Assembly: GCA_000169115.1 (NCBI GenBank)
Contig: AAVV01000005.1
Location: 1 to 64,000, forward strand
From: a marine gamma proteobacterium HTCC2080
Lineage (GTDB): Bacteria > Pseudomonadota > Gammaproteobacteria > Pseudomonadales > Halieaceae
DNA length: 64,000 nucleotides
Direction of reading: 5' to 3'
The notes beneath the pieces are model-generated. The model was not told where the DNA came from and ran no database searches. It saw nothing but the letters and a program-made list of their open reading frames with translations. Below are positions 59,460-64,000 of this stretch, one piece after another. The position numbers were made by a program, and so were the translations under genes. Position 1 is the stretch's first letter. Each line of letters starts with the position of its first letter.

Positions 59460-60271
59460 TGAGCCTACCGCTTTACATCGTTAATGCTTTTACCCGTACC
59501 ACTTTCGGGGGCAATCCTGCGGCCGTTATGCCCTTGGAGCACTGGTTTTCCGATGAAACGTTACTTGCCATTGCTGCCCAGCATAATCTCTCGGAAACTG
59601 CCTTTTTTGTGCATACAAGCGCGGGGCATTACGAGTTACGTTGGTTCACCCCGGGGGCCGAAGTGCAGCTTTGTGGTCATGCAACATTGGCTTCGGCGCA
59701 TGTGCTGAAGGCACACTTGGGTTTCCAGGGTGATGAGGTCATATTTTCCACTCGATTTAGTGGCAAGCTGTGTGCTCGATATATTGGCGAAGGTATCGAG
59801 CTCGATTTCCCATCATTGAAACCTCAACCTCACAGCCCGGAGCCGGCACTGCTTGCCGCGTTGAAGACACCGGTGATCGCCGCAGCAATTCCCGAAATCC
59901 ATCCCTGGAAAGCACTTTATGAAGTGGAAAGTGAAACGGCACTGCGAGAGATTGTGCCCGATTTTCCGGCAATAGCAGCGGCGGTCGATCATGCCGTTAT
60001 CGTAACGGCTCGAGGTGAGCGTCACGATTTTGTATCCCGCTTTTTTGCGCCGAATTTGCGTGTAAACGAAGATCCCGTGACGGGTTCAGCACACTGCGTT
60101 TTGACCCCTTACTGGGCAGAGAAACTGGGCAGCGACTCGCTAAGCGCTGCGCAAGTTTCCGAGCGGGGTGGTGAGCTAAGCTGTGTGTTAGCGGGCGATA
60201 GGGTTAAATTAACCGGGCAGTCCGTGACCTATGCTGTAGCCGACGTTGTGGGCGCCATAGGTCTCGATTAA
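59459..60271 (+). CDS. PhzF-family isomerase/epimerase
   Basis: The 270-aa protein has the two-lobed fold signature of PhzF: VNAFTRTTFGGNPAAVM, the general-base Glu in NLSETAFF, WFTPGAEVQLCGHATLASAH and the second-lobe mirror VNEDPVTGSAHCVLTPYW. Members isomerise phenazine precursors or act on other small acids. No phenazine genes are nearby, so a different substrate is likely. Confidence 0.9.
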   Translation: MSLPLYIVNAFTRTTFGGNPAAVMPLEHWFSDETLLAIAAQHNLSETAFFVHTSAGHYELRWFTPGAEVQLCGHATLASAHVLKAHLGFQGDEVIFSTRFSGKLCARYIGEGIELDFPSLKPQPHSPEPALLAALKTPVIAAAIPEIHPWKALYEVESETALREIVPDFPAIAAAVDHAVIVTARGERHDFVSRFFAPNLRVNEDPVTGSAHCVLTPYWAEKLGSDSLSAAQVSERGGELSCVLAGDRVKLTGQSVTYAVADVVGAIGLD

Positions 60272-60307
60272 GCGTACTACAGTCGTAAAGTACTGGTTGA
60301 AATGCAC

Positions 60308-60349
60308 CCGCCACGACATCCCGATTATTTAGTGAGCAGTGTGTGGCGG
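60308..60349. other. Inverted repeat in the phzF/DUF885 convergent gap
   Basis: CCGCCAC (60308-60314) and GTGGCGG (60343-60349) are perfect complements around a 28-nt loop, with no T-run. The 143-bp gap contains no other structure that I recognise. Confidence 0.25.
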
Positions 60350-60414
60350 TGGCTATGGGTTATCGACTATCGGTAATGAGGGCACCCCTGAGCATACTGT
60401 TGAAAGCGCAAGGC

Positions 60415-62199
60415 TTAGGGTTTCACCTGTGCCGCGAGCTGCCCTCGAAGCCAGGTGTCCATGCGTGCTTCCAGTGCGTCCAGCGGAATTGCGCCAGCGC
60501 CCAGCAAATGATCGTGAAACGCTCGTATGTCAAAGGCATTGCCCAATGCAAGTTCGGCGGTCTCTCGGAGTTCCAGCATCTTCAGTTGCCCAATTTTGTA
60601 GGCGAGCGCCTGCCCCGGCCAGCCTATGTAGCGGTCAATCTCATTCACAATATCGGCTTGTGTTTTAGCTGCATTGGCCAAGAAAAAATTGATGGCACGC
60701 TCGCGACTCCAGCCAAAGTAGTGAATGCCAGTATCGACAACCAGTCGCACGGCACGCCACATGTCGTAAACCAATTGTCCGTAGCGTGAGTAGGGGTCCT
60801 GATACAGCCCCATATCGTAACCCAGCCGCTCCGAGTACAGCCCCCACCCCTCAACAAAGGCAGTGACGCCACTGCGCCGTCTAAACTCCGGTAAGTCGGT
60901 CAACTCACCTGCCAGCGCAATTTGCAGGTGATGTCCTGGAACACTCTCGTGAACACTCAACACCTCCATCTCAAACTTGGGGCGGACTTCGGGCTTATAC
61001 AAATTCACGTAGTACCAGCCGGGCCGTGTCCCATCGGGCGTGGGTGGCATGTAGTACGCTGTCGTGGTGTCAGGGGCTATTTCATCAGGAATGGGTCGCA
61101 CACCATAGGGTATTCGCGGTAATTTCCCGAAGAGCTTCACTAGCTCGGGATCAAGACGTTTGGCTACGGCCTGATAACCCTCCAGAAGCTCCTCTGGTGT
61201 GTCGTAATAAAACTGCGGAGCAGTGCGTAGAAAATCGTTGAACGCCGCGAGTTCTCCGTCGAAACCTACCTCGGCGATGACGCCTTCCATTTCGCTGCGA
61301 ATTCGCGCGACTTCATCAAGGCCAATCTGGTGAATGGCTTCTGGCGAGAGGTCTGTGGTCGTAAAGTGTTGCACCAAAAATCTGTAGGCAGCTTTGCCAC
61401 CCTCAAGGCTTCCAATGCCCGGTTCGGGTCGACTTGCGGGCAAGTAGCGGTCCTTGATGAACGCTCCAAAATCACGGTAAGCAGGGTTAAGTTGGTCTGT
61501 AATCACGGTCTTTGCTTCGGCTTGGAAAGCCTTTGCTACCGCAGGGTCGATATTGCCCGATATCTCTGCAAAGGCCTTGTAGAATGGGCTCGCTTCCGGG
61601 GTGGCAGTGACCACCCGCTCAATCTGCTCGGGAACACGTTGAATGATTATGGCGGCTTGAACCCTATTTTTCGCCATGCCTTCAGTCAGCAGTTCTTGAT
61701 ATTGCTGAAGCCGATCGGGCAGCGCGCGTAAGCGAATTAACCAGTCTCGGTAGTCTTGTTCACTACTAAACGGTAAACGCTCCGCCATGCCATGGGCATG
61801 CTGTGGACCCGAACGCATATTGATCGGCATTAAGTGCAGACCTTGTTCGTAGGCCGCACGTTCGTCGTTAATTTCACGCAGTAGCATGCTGCGATTGAGA
61901 CGGACCTCGCTGGACAGGCTGGCAGGCTCAATAGCGCCCAGCTGCTGTGAAAAGACGCTCAGTGCTTCCTGTCGCAGTGCCTCTGATGGCAGGCTGATAT
62001 CGGTCCATGAAGCGTTGCCAGAGCGGTCGCCGTAGCCTAGGCGCATTTCCGGATAACTCTCAAGGCTCCATGCCCAATGCTCTTCAATGACCGCCTCAAC
62101 CGCTTTGTCGTTGGCTACAACAAGTTGGCTCATGAGTGACGTTGAGAGCACAAAAAAACCGCCTAAGAGGCGGTTTGCTCGTTTAGTTTGAGATCTCAT
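60415..62199 (-). CDS. Secreted DUF885 metallopeptidase-like protein
   Basis: The 594-aa precursor has a Sec signal peptide (RLLGGFFVLSTSLMSQLVVA, cleavage about before ND). The body has the zinc-site-like HESVPGHHLQIALAGEL, and RRSGVTAFVEGWGLYSERL, typical of DUF885. Predicted peptidase, substrate unknown. ATG 62199 is chosen; a GTG at 62208, which overlaps the acyl-CoA dehydrogenase stop (GTGA), is also possible. An intrinsic-terminator-like hairpin lies in the signal-peptide codons. Confidence 0.87.
   Translation of the reverse strand: MRSQTKRANRLLGGFFVLSTSLMSQLVVANDKAVEAVIEEHWAWSLESYPEMRLGYGDRSGNASWTDISLPSEALRQEALSVFSQQLGAIEPASLSSEVRLNRSMLLREINDERAAYEQGLHLMPINMRSGPQHAHGMAERLPFSSEQDYRDWLIRLRALPDRLQQYQELLTEGMAKNRVQAAIIIQRVPEQIERVVTATPEASPFYKAFAEISGNIDPAVAKAFQAEAKTVITDQLNPAYRDFGAFIKDRYLPASRPEPGIGSLEGGKAAYRFLVQHFTTTDLSPEAIHQIGLDEVARIRSEMEGVIAEVGFDGELAAFNDFLRTAPQFYYDTPEELLEGYQAVAKRLDPELVKLFGKLPRIPYGVRPIPDEIAPDTTTAYYMPPTPDGTRPGWYYVNLYKPEVRPKFEMEVLSVHESVPGHHLQIALAGELTDLPEFRRRSGVTAFVEGWGLYSERLGYDMGLYQDPYSRYGQLVYDMWRAVRLVVDTGIHYFGWSRERAINFFLANAAKTQADIVNEIDRYIGWPGQALAYKIGQLKMLELRETAELALGNAFDIRAFHDHLLGAGAIPLDALEARMDTWLRGQLAAQVKP
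62152..62176 (-). terminator. Terminator-like hairpin inside the DUF885 signal-peptide codons
   Basis: Read on the minus strand, AAACCGCC (62176-62169) pairs with GGCGGTTT (62163-62156) around a 5-nt loop, followed by further T residues (total run of seven T). It lies about 29 bp after the acyl-CoA dehydrogenase stop, where a terminator is expected, but within codons for ANRLLGGFF of the DUF885 precursor. Confidence 0.7.
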
Positions 62200-62204
62200 G
62201 TGAA

Positions 62205-63353
62205 TCACCGGCCAAGAATGGAGCGCGCTACAAGCTCTCTCATAATTTCAGAAGTGCCGCCATAAATGGGTTGAATACGGGCGTCTACATAAAAGCGGGA
62301 GATGGGGTATTCGGTGGTGTAGCCATAACCGCCAAAGCACTGCAAACATTGGTCAGCAACCCGGCACTGCATTTCACAGCTGGCGAGTTTTAGCATTGCA
62401 GCTTCTTCACTGCTGAGATCTTCATTGGCATATTTCTCCGTGCACTTTTCATAAAATGCGCGGTTAATGGCGATATCCGTTTTTACATCAGCAAGCTTAA
62501 ATCGAGTGTTTTGGAAGCCACCTATTTTTTGTCCAAAAGCTTCACGTTCTTTCACGTATTCAACGGTAACGTCGAGGGCACCTTCAGAGGCAGCCACAGC
62601 CTGAGCAGCAATACCCAAGCGTTCTCTTGGCAGTTCATCCATGAGAATTGCGAATCCTTTATTCGCCTCACCCAGTAGGGCATCGGCAGGTAGGCGCACG
62701 TCGGTAAAAAATAGCAGTGCCGTATCGGACGTGTGCTGACCGATTTTCTCAATTTTCTTGGATTTCTCAAAACCCGGCGCGTGGGCGTCAACTAGAAATA
62801 AGGACGTACCTTTGGCGCCTTTACCCGGGTCTGTGATGGCGGCAACGATAACTAGGTCAGCGTGGATACCATTAGTGATAAATATTTTAGATCCATTTAG
62901 CACCCATTCATCACCATCGCGGACTGCGTTAGTGCGAATGCTTTGCACGTCTGACCCCGCGCCCGGTTCGGTCATGGCAAGAGCACCAACGCATTCGCCG
63001 GTAACCATTCTGGGCAGCCAGTGCGCTTTCTGCTCCGGTGTGCCATGCCGGCTTAAATAGGGAGCGATGATATTAGAGTGAATCCCGTAAGCCGAGGCAA
63101 ATCCACCAAAACACATGTAGGACAGCTCTTCTATCATGGCAAGTGTGACGTGGGGTGTGGTGCCTGCGCCACCGTACTCCTCGGCCACATCGGGGCATAG
63201 TAGTCCCGCTGCGCCTAGGGTATTCCAGAGTTCACGAGGCACCATATGTTCCTCTTCCCACTGAGCGTAATGTGGTGAGATCTCTTTTTCAAAGGCGCGC
63301 CTTGCCATGTCACGGAACAGCTGCATTTCATCAAGATTTACGGCTTGGTTCAT
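62205..63353 (-). CDS. Acyl-CoA dehydrogenase, short/medium-chain type
   Basis: Mitochondrial-type acyl-CoA dehydrogenase of 382 aa. Motifs are GALAMTEPGAGSDVQSI, NGSKIFITNG, REAFGQKIGGFQ, CLQCFGGYGYTTEYPISR and the end motif DARIQPIYGGTSEIM, with the catalytic Glu expected in the IYGGT(S)E region. It is first in a two-gene run with the DUF885 gene. Confidence 0.93.
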   Translation of the reverse strand: MNQAVNLDEMQLFRDMARRAFEKEISPHYAQWEEEHMVPRELWNTLGAAGLLCPDVAEEYGGAGTTPHVTLAMIEELSYMCFGGFASAYGIHSNIIAPYLSRHGTPEQKAHWLPRMVTGECVGALAMTEPGAGSDVQSIRTNAVRDGDEWVLNGSKIFITNGIHADLVIVAAITDPGKGAKGTSLFLVDAHAPGFEKSKKIEKIGQHTSDTALLFFTDVRLPADALLGEANKGFAILMDELPRERLGIAAQAVAASEGALDVTVEYVKEREAFGQKIGGFQNTRFKLADVKTDIAINRAFYEKCTEKYANEDLSSEEAAMLKLASCEMQCRVADQCLQCFGGYGYTTEYPISRFYVDARIQPIYGGTSEIMRELVARSILGR

Positions 63354-63529
63354 ATCGGTGTAGCCTTTTAATCGCAGGCTCGGAATTATGCCTAAAACTA
63401 GCGGCCGCTGAAAGGAGGAGTCCTTTTTTCTCTGGAAAGGCCATAACTATCGAGTCGTGTTACTTTAAAGCCAACAACACATGAATTTCAGCACGGTTCA
63501 TGCTTTTTGGCCTTTATGGAGATTCTCCC

Positions 63530-63997
63530 ATGCAAAAACTGCGGACTACATTGCTGCGCTCAGCGCGTGGGTTTTCGTTGATCGAACTCATGGTCGCCAT
63601 TGCGATCATAGGCATATTGGCGGTCGTAGCATTGCCTGCCTATCAAAGCTACGTGAAGCGCGCAGAGTTTGCGCAAGTCATTGAAGATTGGGATGCACTC
63701 AAAGTAGCTCTTGAACTTTGCTGGGAGCTTGAGGGCGATCTTCGCAAGTGCGACACCTCTCATGGAGGAATCGCCGCCGCTATTAAGGGCCTTGCCGGGG
63801 TAGGTGTGCGGATTTACACCAGCGGTGGAAGTCCTTATACAACACAGGTTAGGCTCTTCAGCACCACGGTTCTTCTCTCGGATGGTTCATATGCTGCCAT
63901 TCAATATACTGCCGCAGCGGTCAAGGGCGGCACTCTAAGATGGGGCATCACTGAAAACGCCTCAACCTGCCTTTCTGAGGATATCTGCAGCTTGTGA
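63530..63997 (+). CDS. Type IV pilin-like protein (PilE/PilA family)
   Basis: The 155-aa prepilin has a 14-residue leader and the prepilin peptidase site [15 protein letters not shown], with Glu at +5 of the mature protein (residue 19), followed by a hydrophobic helix ([17 protein letters not shown]). The C-terminus has a disulfide pair C-LSEDI-C typical of major pilins. ATG 63530 with GGAG eight bases upstream is preferred to a start ten codons earlier. No other pilus gene is in the window. Confidence 0.88.
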   Translation: MQKLRTTLLRSARGFSLIELMVAIAIIGILAVVALPAYQSYVKRAEFAQVIEDWDALKVALELCWELEGDLRKCDTSHGGIAAAIKGLAGVGVRIYTSGGSPYTTQVRLFSTTVLLSDGSYAAIQYTAAAVKGGTLRWGITENASTCLSEDICSL

Positions 63998-64000
63998 TAT

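Noticed and set aside
63411-63429. AAAGGA-GGAG-TCCTTT hairpin followed by T residues, upstream of the pilin gene
   Set aside because: The stem has six pairs, half of them A-T, and sits between divergent genes where no transcript is expected to end.

Overview
The window is a gene-dense chromosomal segment of an aerobic gammaproteobacterium. The order rpoE-rseA-rseB-rseC-mucD-lepA-lepB-DUF4845-rnc-era-recO, the RelA with an ExDD synthetase motif, the NfuA with cysteines at 149/152 and the ccoNOQP-ccoGHIS cluster all fit that class. A cbb3 oxidase, two acyl-CoA dehydrogenases, an omega-amino-acid transaminase and mid-range GC suggest a marine heterotroph, perhaps related to the OM60/NOR5 (Halieaceae) group. 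The class is well supported; the family is inference. I recognised no rRNA, tRNA, CRISPR array, insertion sequence or prophage.

Layout. 1-4.1 kb: 5' end of metH (minus strand, runs off the left edge), divergent from nfuA across a perfect 9-bp-arm palindrome; then a DAHP synthase. 4.2-10.3 kb: an AddB/AddA-like helicase-nuclease pair. 10.6-12.3 kb: two membrane transporters (TauE/SafE, RarD). 12.3-21.4 kb: a minus-strand cytochrome cbb3 supercluster (ccoN-O-Q-P-G-H-I-S) continuing into a TauE/SafE protein and a MocA-like nucleotidyltransferase. 21.5-25.8 kb: a Yip1 protein and a 1165-aa DUF1631 protein ending in degenerate GGDEF- and EAL-like regions. 25.9-29.7 kb: ung, ygfZ, sdhE, nadB.

29.8-43.5 kb: a plus-strand run holding the sigma-E envelope stress module, with a recognisable sigma-E promoter in front of rpoE, then lepA, lepB, rnc, era, recO, cysM, relA and mazG. 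43.6-50.6 kb: adk, a histone-H1-like Lys/Ala repeat protein closed by a clear intrinsic terminator, mobA divergent from tsaB, uppP, apeB, trpS and purC. 50.6-60.3 kb: accessory genes, including a tight seven-gene run (secreted M20 hydrolase, cytochrome b, class III transaminase, flavin reductase, SMP-30-like lactonase, long acyl-CoA dehydrogenase, PhzF) that looks like an uncharacterised catabolic operon. 60.4-63.4 kb: minus-strand acyl-CoA dehydrogenase followed by a secreted DUF885 protein whose signal-peptide codons contain a terminator-like hairpin. 63.5-64 kb: a type IV pilin-like gene.

Most genes are core metabolism. The most unusual parts are the leader duplication and nucleotidyltransferase tail of the cbb3 cluster, the DUF1631 protein with degenerate signalling domains, the 33-bp repeats of the Lys/Ala gene, the seven-gene catabolic run and the hairpin inside the DUF885 signal peptide. 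All functional statements come from reading motifs by eye; no database search was run.
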